Source of the DNA: Fimbriimonadaceae bacterium
GTDB taxonomy: Bacteria > Armatimonadota > Fimbriimonadia > Fimbriimonadales > Fimbriimonadaceae
Assembly (NCBI GenBank): GCA_019694835.1
Contig: JAIBBE010000165.1
Coordinates: 1-35,874, forward strand
Length of the DNA: 35,874 nucleotides
Reading direction: 5' to 3'
Shown: piece after piece, positions 1 through 8,030 of the stretch
How the letters are laid out: every line of letters starts with the position of its first letter
Numbering within the stretch: the stretch's first letter is position 1
The notes under the pieces: model-generated
Databases searched by the model: none
What the model was told of the DNA's origin: nothing
What the model saw: only the letters and a program-made list of their open reading frames with translations
Translations under genes and position numbers: made by a program

Positions 1-913
1 GCACCACCTCGGGATGGGTGTCGCGATACTTCTCCTTGAGCCTGTTCTTCTCGAGTTCCATGGCCGTGACCTGCGCCTGCAGGCCCACCCACGTGGAGTC
101 CTGCGCGATCTGCGGGACGCTCTCCAGGTTCTCGTTCCGGCTCTTCAGGTCCACCGCCTGCTTGTACGCTGCGTCGAGGGCGATGCGCTTCGACTGGACT
201 TCGACCAGTTCGCCTTGCAGCTTCTCGATCGACGTGTTCACCGCCGACGAAGTCCCCTGCGGCACGAAGTCCTGCTCCTGGTACTGCCGGTAGAGCTTGT
301 CGTTCTGCTCCTTCATCTGGTTGGCCGTGGTGTTGAGCCGCTCCTGCAGCCAGTCGAAGGCCTTCCGCGCCGACTCCACTCTCTGCTCCAGGGAATGCCG
401 GATGTAGACGTCCGCCACCCGGTTCGCCCAAAGGGCCGCTTCCTGCGGGTCTTCGTGCGACACCGTGATGTAGGTGAGGCGGCTCTCCGGCACCGGCTCC
501 ACCGACACGTGGGTGAGGAAGAGCCCGGAAGGATCGGACGAGTCCTTGAAGGGGAACTTGTCCTTGAGCTTAAGTTCGGCGACCACCTGGTCGGCGATGA
601 CTTTCGACTTGATGATCTTGAACTGCGTGTTGTAGAAGTCCGAGTTCTGCCAGTACCCCCCGCCCCCCATCAGCGCCTCGTTCACCCCCATGAAGAAAGG
701 CACCGGCGGCTCGATCTGCACCAGCGACTGAGCCTGGTACTCGGGGATTTGCAGGTAGGCAACCAGAGAAGAGAGCGCTACACCGAGCACGGCGGCCACC
801 ACGATCAGCCATCGTCCGCGCCACAAAACGCTCGCGTAGTAGCGGAGGTCGAGATCGGTCTCCGAGACAGGGCCAGACCCCTCACCGCCGACAGGCAGGA
901 CTGTGGTGGACAT
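1..913 (-). CDS. Wzz/GumC-type polysaccharide co-polymerase (partial, 3' end off window)
   Basis: The 304 visible residues begin MSTTVLPVGGEG at an ATG (911-913) and read open to the window edge. After a cytoplasmic stretch containing DLRYYASVLWRGRW there is a first membrane helix at about residues 34-53, followed at once by the Wzz-type periplasmic start (YLQIPEYQAQSLVQI). The rest is charged, helix-rich periplasmic sequence, typical of the GumC/Wzz coiled-coil region, ending near DTHPEVV, a motif commonly seen shortly before the second membrane segment. Known role of the family: inner-membrane control of chain length in Wzy-dependent export, contacting the OPX protein. It is last in the minus-strand operon, 70 bp after the OPX gene. 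The second helix and any fused tyrosine autokinase domain lie outside the window, so I cannot say whether it is a kinase fusion. Confidence 0.88.
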   Translation of the reverse strand, partial: MSTTVLPVGGEGSGPVSETDLDLRYYASVLWRGRWLIVVAAVLGVALSSLVAYLQIPEYQAQSLVQIEPPVPFFMGVNEALMGGGGYWQNSDFYNTQFKIIKSKVIADQVVAELKLKDKFPFKDSSDPSGLFLTHVSVEPVPESRLTYITVSHEDPQEAALWANRVADVYIRHSLEQRVESARKAFDWLQERLNTTANQMKEQNDKLYRQYQEQDFVPQGTSSAVNTSIEKLQGELVEVQSKRIALDAAYKQAVDLKSRNENLESVPQIAQDSTWVGLQAQVTAMELEKNRLKEKYRDTHPEVV

Positions 914-983
914 CGGATTCGAACTCTACGCCGGTCAGGCGTTCGAAGGGCGGGCCTGCCGGGGATCGGGAAGCCGGGGGGCC

Positions 984-1883
984 CTAGAAACGTCGCCGGG
1001 AGACCACGACCTTGTCGTTAGGGGCCAGAACCACGTCCTGAACCTTGCCCTTGCGGATGTCGCCGATGTCCACGACCCGGCACACATCGTTCGCCGCGCC
1101 GTCGCAGGGTTCGAAGCCGGTGATATCGACTCCCTCGCCCTTCTTCCGGATCAGCCGCACCTTCGACGATGCGAACTTGGCGAGGCCGCCCGATTCCGCG
1201 ATGACGCCGAGCAGAGTGAGATCGTTCTCGATGACCACTCGTCCCGGCCGCGAGACCTCGCCGTCGACGGTCACGAAGTACTTGGGCGCCGCCGTCACCA
1301 CGTCCCCGTTCTTGAGGGGCAGCTCGGCGTTCGCCTGGTCCTTCTCGCTCATCCCCGCGGTGTTGCCCAGCCGGAATCGCACCGCTTTCTGACCGTTCGC
1401 GAACGTCCCATCCGTGCGCTGCACCAGGATCTCGCCGGACGCGCCCGGCCGGAATCCGCCCGACTCGATGAGCACATCGATGAGACGCGTTCCGCCCCGC
1501 AGGGCCCGCCTTCCCGGGTTCATCACTTCGCCGAGAACGAGCGCGAACTGGCTCGCATACTCCCGCACCCGCACCTCTACCTGCGGATTGACCAGGAAGT
1601 CCTTGGAGAGAGCCTCGGTGATGAGGCGCTGGATCTGAGCCACCGTCTTGCCCGCCACTTCGATGTCGCCGAGCAAGGGCATGGTGAAGCGGCCGTCCGG
1701 CTGCACCGTGGTGCTCCTTGAGACATCGGCCTGGTCGATGACCGTGACCTCGAGAATGTCGCCCGGGCCCACCACGTAGGAGGCAGCGGCCGCGCTCTGG
1801 GGAGTGGGCGCCGGCGACTGCATCGCGGCCGGGGCACCGCCCAGGGTCGCGCCAAGGACCAACAGTGAAAGGACGCTCACCAT
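984..1883 (-). CDS. polysaccharide biosynthesis/export protein (OPX, Wza/GumB-like, short form)
   Basis: 299 residues. A hydrophobic N-terminal segment (residues 3-20, VSVLSLLVLGATLGG then APAAMQ) looks like a Sec signal peptide; there is no lipobox cysteine. A Poly_export domain follows (about 35-108; YVVGPGDILEVTV, PDGRFTMPLLGDIEV), then two SLBB-type beta-grasp repeats (about 112-170 and 200-285; GEVMNPGRRAL and GEVSRPGRVVI, each followed by an ESGG motif). Known role: periplasmic/outer-membrane part of capsule or EPS export. The protein stops right after the second SLBB (VVVSRRRF) and therefore lacks the C-terminal amphipathic helix by which E. coli Wza spans the outer membrane. Its ATG overlaps the stop of the upstream barrel gene by 7 bp, so the two are probably translationally coupled and may work together. 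Confidence 0.93.
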   Translation of the reverse strand: MVSVLSLLVLGATLGGAPAAMQSPAPTPQSAAAASYVVGPGDILEVTVIDQADVSRSTTVQPDGRFTMPLLGDIEVAGKTVAQIQRLITEALSKDFLVNPQVEVRVREYASQFALVLGEVMNPGRRALRGGTRLIDVLIESGGFRPGASGEILVQRTDGTFANGQKAVRFRLGNTAGMSEKDQANAELPLKNGDVVTAAPKYFVTVDGEVSRPGRVVIENDLTLLGVIAESGGLAKFASSKVRLIRKKGEGVDITGFEPCDGAANDVCRVVDIGDIRKGKVQDVVLAPNDKVVVSRRRF

Positions 1884-3685
1884 GAGGGCGCTCCCTGTCG
1901 GCTGGCCTTTCCGAAATACCCAAGGGCGAGCTGGAAGGTCAGCGCGCGCGTCTTGATGTCGAAACGGTCGAGGTTGGAGTCGCGGCGCTCGCCGACATAG
2001 TCAAACCGGAGGAGCGCCCAGTCCGTCAGCTGCCGGGTGGCGCCGATCAGGATGCCGCGGAGCTTGTCCTTTCGGAGCGTGAGCTGGCCCGTGGTTTCGC
2101 TCGGCTGCGGACTCGTCTCGTAGCCATTTGTTTGGAAGTACCCGCTGGCGCGTATGAAGATCGAAAAGGGCAGCCGGGTGTTGAGGTCTGCGCGGAGCAT
2201 GTCGGTCACGTAGAACCCGTTGTCCTTGTAGTTCGAGGGATAGAGCTTCCTTTCCGCGCTGATGCCGATGCTGCTGTTGTCGCTGATTTCCCTCGCGATC
2301 TGGGCTCCGTAAACGAGGTCCCTGTATTCCCGGCCTCCCGCGCCAGCGTCCGGGTTCTTCTGGGTCCGATAGCCGAACTGGATTCGGCCGGTGGTGAGCG
2401 CCAGGATCTCGCCCTCGACGGATGCACCGTAGGAATAGCCGCGCCCTTGAACCTGTCTTCGTTCCGGCTGGTTCGGCATGTCGTGCACCGTGAAGAGTAA
2501 GCCGAGGGTTCGGCTCGCGCCGAACCCTCGTCGGAGCGAGGCGTTCAGCGTGCGCGCGTCATAGTCGAAGAAAGCTCGCTCGCCCGTGACGAATTGCTCT
2601 TCGCCGGGGTTGTTTCCGTAGCGCACCTTCGTCCCGCCGACGCTCACGTCCATGCGCGTGTCGGCCAGAAAGTCGAACCTCACGCCCACGTCGAGGCTGT
2701 TTCGCTTGAAGCGCTCGAGAGAGGTGTCCACGACGCGGTTCAGCCCGATGCCGTATTCGCGGCCAGGGTCGATCTCGTCGGTCTCCAGCACGCCCTTCGA
2801 GAAGTGGTAGAGGCCATAGATCGCGAACGACGCGGACAGCGGCTGGTCGATTCGCGCGTCGAAGAAGTGCGAGGCCAGATGGGGCAGGTTCAAGCTGAGC
2901 TGCCTGCGGAACCGAGGGGTGTAGTTGACGCTCCACTGGCCTTCGCGATCGCCGCCGAGCCGCGGCGAGAAACCCACTCCGACGTTCGGTTGGATCACCC
3001 AGTACTGATCGGCGGTGACTGTGTTGGCCTGCACCTGGGTGGTCTTCGCGTCGACGTAGCTCACCGATACCCAGGGCCGCACCTGCAACCCCAGCCAGCG
3101 CGTCTCGGAATACCAGTTCTCGGGCGAGCCGAGCTCCGTGTTTCCTCCAAGCGGGCCCATCGACGATGGGTCGTTCGAGGAAGGAAACAACCGGCGATAG
3201 AGATCCGCGGTGTCGGTCGCGGCCGCGTCGACCGCCGCGGCAGGGCTTGGCTCCGGCGAAGGCGAAGGTAGGGCCAGCAGTTCCGGGGTCGGGGTGGTGA
3301 CGGGCGTGGGGGCGGCGATTTCCACACGCTTTCGCAGTAGCAGCCGCAACGACGCCGACTCGCGCACGATCTCGAAGGGCCGGTCCTCGGCCAGGCTGAC
3401 GCGGACGCTGAACGCGGGTGCTGGCCCAAAGTCCAGTGCCCGCACGGGGCCTGCCGCCGCGGGCAGACTGAGGCCGGGAAGTGGCGTCGCCTCGATGCGC
3501 ACCAGAATCTCGGCCCCTTCCTTGGTGGCGGAGTAGGAGGTGGGCGGCCCGCTCAGCACGAAGCGCACGGAGAAGTCGTCGCCCGCGCGCTCATTGACGA
3601 TGGAGACGATGTAGTTCGTCCCGGCCGCGACCGGCTGCGCCTGCGGCGAGAACGCCACCACGAGCGCGAGAATGGAGACGATCAT
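1877..3685 (-). CDS. outer-membrane beta-barrel protein with AMIN-like N-terminal domain
   Basis: 602 residues. Signal peptide at 1-22 (MIVSILALVVAFSPQAQPVAA). Residues about 25-120 resemble an AMIN-type beta domain (NYIVSIVNE, FSVRFVLSGPP, YSATKEGAEILVRIE). A Pro/Thr/Ala-rich linker follows (about 130-165), and from about 190 to 602 the sequence alternates polar and hydrophobic or aromatic residues in short strands (GLQVRPWVSVSYVD, WSVNYTPRFRRQLSL, ALLRFDYVGERRD, FQLALGYFGK), as expected of a large beta-barrel. It lies between the WecA-like gene (4-bp ATGA overlap) and the OPX gene (7-bp overlap). Inference: outer-membrane secretion pore or accessory for the polysaccharide, comparable with Wzp-type barrels that partner short OPX proteins. 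It could instead be a general BBP2-type barrel of unknown function. The barrel assignment is from residue pattern only. Confidence 0.8.
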   Translation of the reverse strand: MIVSILALVVAFSPQAQPVAAGTNYIVSIVNERAGDDFSVRFVLSGPPTSYSATKEGAEILVRIEATPLPGLSLPAAAGPVRALDFGPAPAFSVRVSLAEDRPFEIVRESASLRLLLRKRVEIAAPTPVTTPTPELLALPSPSPEPSPAAAVDAAATDTADLYRRLFPSSNDPSSMGPLGGNTELGSPENWYSETRWLGLQVRPWVSVSYVDAKTTQVQANTVTADQYWVIQPNVGVGFSPRLGGDREGQWSVNYTPRFRRQLSLNLPHLASHFFDARIDQPLSASFAIYGLYHFSKGVLETDEIDPGREYGIGLNRVVDTSLERFKRNSLDVGVRFDFLADTRMDVSVGGTKVRYGNNPGEEQFVTGERAFFDYDARTLNASLRRGFGASRTLGLLFTVHDMPNQPERRQVQGRGYSYGASVEGEILALTTGRIQFGYRTQKNPDAGAGGREYRDLVYGAQIAREISDNSSIGISAERKLYPSNYKDNGFYVTDMLRADLNTRLPFSIFIRASGYFQTNGYETSPQPSETTGQLTLRKDKLRGILIGATRQLTDWALLRFDYVGERRDSNLDRFDIKTRALTFQLALGYFGKASRQGAPSW

Positions 3686-4761
3686 GAATTCCCCTCGGGG
3701 CGATGTCCCGAAAACATCAGCAGAATGATGACGGCAATGAAACAGGAAGATTGAAGAAGCACGACGAAAGTCTCAGCGAGCGATGCATCCCTCAAGGGCA
3801 GAGCCGAAAGCCCGAGGCAGAGCGTCATGAGATAGATGAGCAGCACGGCGCCTTTTTGGGAGAAGCCGCGCGCCACCAGGGTGTGCGAGAGATGGCGTGC
3901 GTCCCCCACGTAGATGGGCCGGCCCTCCCGCAGGCGGATGATGACCACGGTGGTGGTGTCCACGATGGGCACCGCCAGAAGCAGCACCGGCATCAGGATG
4001 GGAAAGTAGGAGCTGCTGGCGTTCGTTACGTACCGATCGAGCAGGAGAATGGAAGCCAGCACGAAACCGATGAAATGGCTGCCGCAATCGCCGAGGAAGA
4101 TCGACGCGGGGTTGAAGTTGAAGAACAGGAAACCGAGCAGCACGCCCATGAAAGCGAGGGTGAGGGCGGAGATGAGGTTCTCGCCCGCGGTGAGCGTGTT
4201 CACCAGCAGAACCGAGCTGGCGATGAGCGCCACACCCGAGGTCAACCCATCCATGTTGTCCAGGAGATTGAACGCGTTCGTGATGCCCACCAGCCAGAAG
4301 ACGGTGAGGACGGCGTTCAGAAGAGGGTGGGGAAGGAACGTGGTGGTGACCCCGCCCAGGACCACGCACACCGCCGCCGTGATCTGCCCCAGGGCCTTGG
4401 CCCAGAACGGGAACCGGCTTCCGAAGATGTCGTCGGTGAGGCCGGTGGCGAACGCGATAAGACTGCCGAGCAGAATCCCCAAGAGTTTGGGCCCCACCGA
4501 GGGAGCGTCCTGCAGGCCCTCCCCCAGGAGTTTCTGGAAGAACGGATCCTTCAGCGCGGCGAAACCGAGCCCCGCGGCCGTCCAGAAGACGAAGGCCGGA
4601 GCGATCCCTCCCAGCCGGGCGATGGGGGCGTTGTGGATCTTCCTCGTTCCCGGGTGATCGATGGCTCCCAGCCTGCCGGCCAGGAACTTCGCGAACGGAA
4701 CCAGCGCTGCGGTGGCGAGAGCGGTGACGAAGGGAATGATGAAGACGGCGGAAGGGGTCAT
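3682..4761 (-). CDS. undecaprenyl-phosphate sugar-1-phosphate transferase (WecA/TagO/MraY family)
   Basis: 359 residues, polytopic (about 10-11 hydrophobic segments). Family motifs are intact: Asp pair at 110-111 (LTDDIFGSRF), NAFNLLDNMDGL at 162-173 with the catalytic-loop aspartates 168 and 171, FLGDCGSHFIGF at 222-233, and the cytoplasmic DARHLSHTLVARGFS at 287-301, the WecA/TagO-type version of the HxxH loop. Known reaction: transfer of an N-acetylhexosamine 1-phosphate from its UDP form to undecaprenyl phosphate at the inner membrane, the first committed step of the repeat unit. The actual sugar cannot be read from sequence. Its stop overlaps the barrel gene start in ATGA. It is preceded by the largest gap in the minus-strand cluster (147 bp), so it may begin a second transcription unit. 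Confidence 0.93.
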   Translation of the reverse strand: MTPSAVFIIPFVTALATAALVPFAKFLAGRLGAIDHPGTRKIHNAPIARLGGIAPAFVFWTAAGLGFAALKDPFFQKLLGEGLQDAPSVGPKLLGILLGSLIAFATGLTDDIFGSRFPFWAKALGQITAAVCVVLGGVTTTFLPHPLLNAVLTVFWLVGITNAFNLLDNMDGLTSGVALIASSVLLVNTLTAGENLISALTLAFMGVLLGFLFFNFNPASIFLGDCGSHFIGFVLASILLLDRYVTNASSSYFPILMPVLLLAVPIVDTTTVVIIRLREGRPIYVGDARHLSHTLVARGFSQKGAVLLIYLMTLCLGLSALPLRDASLAETFVVLLQSSCFIAVIILLMFSGHRPEGNS

Positions 4762-4875
4762 GAAGTTTCGGGCACACGTGCGGCGTCTTCAGGCACAGTC
4801 GGACCTGCGAATTCCTTGCTTCTGCAACACTTTTCGGGGGAAACCGCAATGATACGCCGGGACGGCCTGAAGCCT

Positions 4876-4891
4876 TGTGAAGTGAATCACT
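4876..4891. promoter_or_regulatory. candidate CRP/FNR-family operator (TGTGA-N6-TCACT)
   Basis: In the 147 bp gap upstream of the WecA-like gene there is a TGTGA at 4876-4880, six bases, then TCACT at 4887-4891. This is nearly the consensus half-site arrangement of Crp/Clp-type regulators (TGTGA-N6-TCACA). It sits about 115 bp upstream of the wecA-like start codon. No convincing -35/-10 pair was recognised beside it, so regulation is only a possibility. Confidence 0.3.
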
Positions 4892-4908
4892 CCACGAGTG
4901 CGCTCATT

Positions 4909-6783
4909 CTATGGAATATTCGCCAAGAGCGCCGGGTCCCGGGTCCAGGAACCGGCCAGGTCCAGGGCGCTCGCCCGCGGCCATGCCGGGTTCGCCCGGC
5001 GGAGTCGCGCCAATTCCCCCACGGCCCCCGCGATATCGCCCGACCACGCGAGCATCTGCGCGGCCCCGATCCCCACCCCCATGTGGGTCGGATCGAAGCG
5101 CGTGGCCTGCCGCATCACCGCCTTCGCCTCGTCGGTCCTTCCCTGGTAGTACTTGACCCAGGCGAGGTCCGCGCGGGCCTCGCCCCATTGCGGCCGCATT
5201 CTCACCACGACCTCCAGGTCCTCGCGCGCCCGTTGCAGGCGCGTGGCGTCGTACTGGCCGCGGTTGTGGGCGAGGGCCATCCAGGCGAGACCGCGCTGGC
5301 GCCGCGCGTTGTCGAGATAGGGGTGGGCATCAACAAGGCTCTGGAGCGCGTCCAACCGGCTCTCCGGTGAGACGCGGGCGAGGGCCGCGCGCTCCCGGGC
5401 GGCGCCCACGCTCCGGTAGGCGCAGGAGAGGGCCAACACGCCGAGAAGGGCGATGAACGCGCGACAGCCCAGGGGGGCGCTCGGCCTTGCGCCGGTCGAC
5501 CCCGCGGTGGCGATGCCCAACAAGACGGCGAAGGCCAGCGCGTTCGCGGGGATCCGGAAGCCGAAGTCGAAGAGGGAGTGAAAGAGCATGGTCAGGCAGG
5601 AGGCGAGAGCACCCGCCCGAAGCCACCGTCCGCTTCGGTCGCGGCTATTAACCATTTCGTGATGCGCCGATTTCCAGGCGAACCGCGCGAATAGAATCAG
5701 GCCGGCGAGAAGAATCAGGCCGCCCTCCACGGCAAATTCGATCAGGTCAGCCTCAGCCCGCTCGGATCGGACATCCCCATGGCCGGTCTTGAAAGACGCG
5801 ACCGCATCGGCAAAAGCACCCAGCCCGGACCCGAGGATGGGTCGATGCGCGAAGGCGCGAAGCGAAGCCAGGCCGATGTCGACCCGATAGCCTGCGGATC
5901 CGGTCAGGTCAAGAAGGTGCACGAGTCGGGAACGTGTCGGCGCGGGAATTGCGAGAGCAGAGATCAGCAGTACTCCCGCCGCAGCCGCGAGCGGGGCCAG
6001 CCACGGCCGGGGATGGTTCTCGGGTCCCTTCCTTCGCCGGAGATCTCCGGCAATCCAGGCCAGGGTCGAGAGGCCAAGGCCCAGCGCCACTGCGGCACCC
6101 CGGCTGCCGCTGGCGAGTACCATGATGGTCAGTCCGCAGGCCAGGCCCATCAGAGCCAGGCCGCGCGGCTCCAGTCTTCCGGAACGCCGAAGGTCTCCCA
6201 TCGCCATGGCGATCGCGAGCGGCACACCCAGTGAAACCAGGCCGGCAAAGTTGTTGTGGTTGACGTATGAACCGAACGGCATGGTCTGCAAATCGCTCTT
6301 CTGCCCGAACAGCGCCGTTCGATCGGTTGACCATTGAAATGCCGCGAAGGCCGATTCGGAGGCGCAGACCAGGAGGAGTGCCGCGGCAAGGCGGCGGTTG
6401 GTGTGTGTGGATGCGGAGCCCCCCCTTGCGTCGATCGCCGCCCACGCCAAGGCGATCGCGAAGCCCACAGCGGCGCCTTCGAAGGAGAGGAATGGCGCGA
6501 TGCTCTGTCGAAGCCCGACCTGCGCGAGAGCAAGCGCCGGAAACGCGAGAGCGATCCGCGCCCCGCGCGGGAGCCGCCGTTCGCGCAGTTCGGGCCACAG
6601 ACAAAGCCCGGCGGCTAGCAGCAGAACCCCACAAAGCGCGTAACGCGCGGTGTCTTCCACCGACCCATAGATCCAGGGGGCGACGAGGATGGCCGCGAGG
6701 AGCAGTCCTTCACCGATAGGCTCAAGCGCGTCTCCTGTCCCGGCCGGAGGGTCAGACTCGGCGCGTTCTTCGTTTGACCCCAC
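4909..6783 (-). CDS. O-antigen ligase / Wzy-type polymerase with C-terminal TPR-like domain
   Basis: 624 residues from the GTG at 6781-6783, which has AGGAG overlapping the stop of the upstream gene 14 bp away; in-frame sequence upstream of this is out-of-frame reading of that gene. Residues about 15-440 hold roughly a dozen hydrophobic helices. Wzy/WaaL-type features include NHNNFAGLVSLGVPLAIAMA, a SGSRGAAVALGLG segment, ILGSGLGAFADA, and ADLIEFAVEGGLILL in the large loop with its conserved E-x-G. From about 455 the protein becomes soluble and helical (ARRQRGLAWMALAHNRGQ, AREDLEVVVRMRPQWGEA, DEAKAVMRQATRFDP), a TPR-like tail seen in many Wzy_C-domain proteins. Known roles: polymerising the repeat in the periplasm, or ligating the polymer to lipid or protein. 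Sequence does not decide between these. No other clear Wzy exists in the window, which favours polymerase. Confidence 0.82.
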   Translation of the reverse strand: MGSNEERAESDPPAGTGDALEPIGEGLLLAAILVAPWIYGSVEDTARYALCGVLLLAAGLCLWPELRERRLPRGARIALAFPALALAQVGLRQSIAPFLSFEGAAVGFAIALAWAAIDARGGSASTHTNRRLAAALLLVCASESAFAAFQWSTDRTALFGQKSDLQTMPFGSYVNHNNFAGLVSLGVPLAIAMAMGDLRRSGRLEPRGLALMGLACGLTIMVLASGSRGAAVALGLGLSTLAWIAGDLRRRKGPENHPRPWLAPLAAAAGVLLISALAIPAPTRSRLVHLLDLTGSAGYRVDIGLASLRAFAHRPILGSGLGAFADAVASFKTGHGDVRSERAEADLIEFAVEGGLILLAGLILFARFAWKSAHHEMVNSRDRSGRWLRAGALASCLTMLFHSLFDFGFRIPANALAFAVLLGIATAGSTGARPSAPLGCRAFIALLGVLALSCAYRSVGAARERAALARVSPESRLDALQSLVDAHPYLDNARRQRGLAWMALAHNRGQYDATRLQRAREDLEVVVRMRPQWGEARADLAWVKYYQGRTDEAKAVMRQATRFDPTHMGVGIGAAQMLAWSGDIAGAVGELARLRRANPAWPRASALDLAGSWTRDPALLANIP

Positions 6784-6797
6784 TTCCTGGTCTTCTC

Positions 6798-8021
6798 CTA
6801 TCGCGAGGGCGGACCTGCGTACGCCGCGACCGACCCCGCCCGGGCAAGGTGTCTCGGGTCCGGGCCATAGGGGGCACGCAGCATCGCGCCCCGTTGCCGC
6901 GTGCGTTGTTCCATGCCGATGGCAGCAACCGCGTAGTAGAAGCCGATCACTTGGGCTTTGTGCCTGTAAAGCGTGCCCACGTTGCCCTGCCCGATGGCGT
7001 AGCCGAAGGTGACCGTCATGGTGACCAGCAGGACGCCCAGCGAATCGCTCAGTCGTTTCCGGAACAGGAACAAGGTGCCCGCGACGATGCCCGGGACCAG
7101 CGTGTAGAAGAAGAGCGTCTCGGGGATGGCCAGGGATTGCCGAATCGAGCCGATCTGCCACGGGAAGGGGGCAAAGAAGAAGTAGGCGAGGCCGGTCGGA
7201 AGGAAACCAAATGCGCCGCCGATCGTCGAAATGTCGGCATCACTGGCAAACCCCGAGTCGGCGGCGACGGCGCTCGAACTCCACGAGCGAAGCCTCTGCA
7301 GTTCAACCAGGTCGAGAGTCTGGATCTTGCCCTCCGTGCCGCCACCCTGTGAGCCAAAGTAGACGAGGCCGAGCGCCAGCAGCGAACCAAGGAAGACATT
7401 TCTCACGAGGTCCTTGGAGCGGCCGAGGAAGAACGAAAGGACGAACGGGCCCACTGCGGCATACAGAAGGTAGGAGCGGAAGAGCGTCAGACCCCAGATG
7501 AGCGTGGTCGCGGACAACATTCGGCTCGGGATTATTCGCCCTCTGAGTTCAGCCATTTCCCTGGCGAGGCGGACCAGGAGCCACTGGACCCAGACGTCGC
7601 GAACCATCAAAGAAGACCACAGGACCATCGACGGAAAGAAGGCCATGAATCTGGCCGCCCGGATCGCCGCGAGCTCGCTTCCGCCGATGAGCCGAGTCAG
7701 CCTGAACAGCTCGAGAACTGCCCGCGAGCCAATCCACGCGTTCAGAAGCTTCGGAAGCAGCGGGAACTGACCGAAGGGGAAGTAGAGCGCCGCCACGATG
7801 TAGTAATACCCCTTCGTCTCACCTTGGAAACCTGGCGTGGGGTCCATGGGAACCTCCCCTCTCCAGTACTTCGCAAGAAGCTCCCCACGAAAGTCGTAGG
7901 TCTGCTCATCCGGAGCAAACAGCCCGGGCGTCACGAAGAAGTGAATCACGATTGCGGTGATCGCACGGACAACAAACGCCGTACGCGCCAGACGTGCAGC
8001 CGCGAGATCAGCCGCCCTCAT
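6798..8021 (-). CDS. polytopic membrane protein, possibly a GT-C-type glycosyltransferase
   Basis: 407 residues with about 9-10 hydrophobic helices (for example FVVRAITAIVIHFFV at the start, SYLLYAAVGPFVLSFFLG and VPGIVAGTLFLF later). Just after helix 1 is a loop reading GLFAPDEQTYDFRGELLA, an acidic DE pair near the first periplasmic loop as in GT-C enzymes, and near the C-terminus LYRHKAQVIGFYYAVAA. I recognise the general layout from membrane proteins of EPS clusters that are usually left as hypothetical or called GT39/PMT-like; no named family is certain. Candidate roles are a lipid-linked sugar transferase or a polymerase partner. It is 9 bp after the deacetylase gene and 14 bp before the ligase gene, so it belongs to the same operon. 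Confidence 0.6.
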   Translation of the reverse strand: MRAADLAAARLARTAFVVRAITAIVIHFFVTPGLFAPDEQTYDFRGELLAKYWRGEVPMDPTPGFQGETKGYYYIVAALYFPFGQFPLLPKLLNAWIGSRAVLELFRLTRLIGGSELAAIRAARFMAFFPSMVLWSSLMVRDVWVQWLLVRLAREMAELRGRIIPSRMLSATTLIWGLTLFRSYLLYAAVGPFVLSFFLGRSKDLVRNVFLGSLLALGLVYFGSQGGGTEGKIQTLDLVELQRLRSWSSSAVAADSGFASDADISTIGGAFGFLPTGLAYFFFAPFPWQIGSIRQSLAIPETLFFYTLVPGIVAGTLFLFRKRLSDSLGVLLVTMTVTFGYAIGQGNVGTLYRHKAQVIGFYYAVAAIGMEQRTRQRGAMLRAPYGPDPRHLARAGSVAAYAGPPSR

Positions 8022-8030
8022 CTTTGTAGC

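Noticed and set aside
14..1021. 335-codon plus-strand open frame
   Set aside because: Antisense to the Wzz-type gene, which is open to the window edge with clear family features; the plus-strand product is rich in Arg, His and Leu without domains.
3703..5370. 555-codon open frame on the plus strand
   Set aside because: It runs antisense to the WecA-like gene and the ligase tail, whose motifs are unmistakable; its product is a charged, low-complexity string typical of high-GC antisense frames.
6784..7161. N-terminal extension of the ligase gene up to 7161
   Set aside because: This part lies inside the upstream membrane-protein gene in another frame and reads as His/Arg/Pro-rich nonsense; the GTG at 6783 has a ribosome site and directly precedes the first helix.
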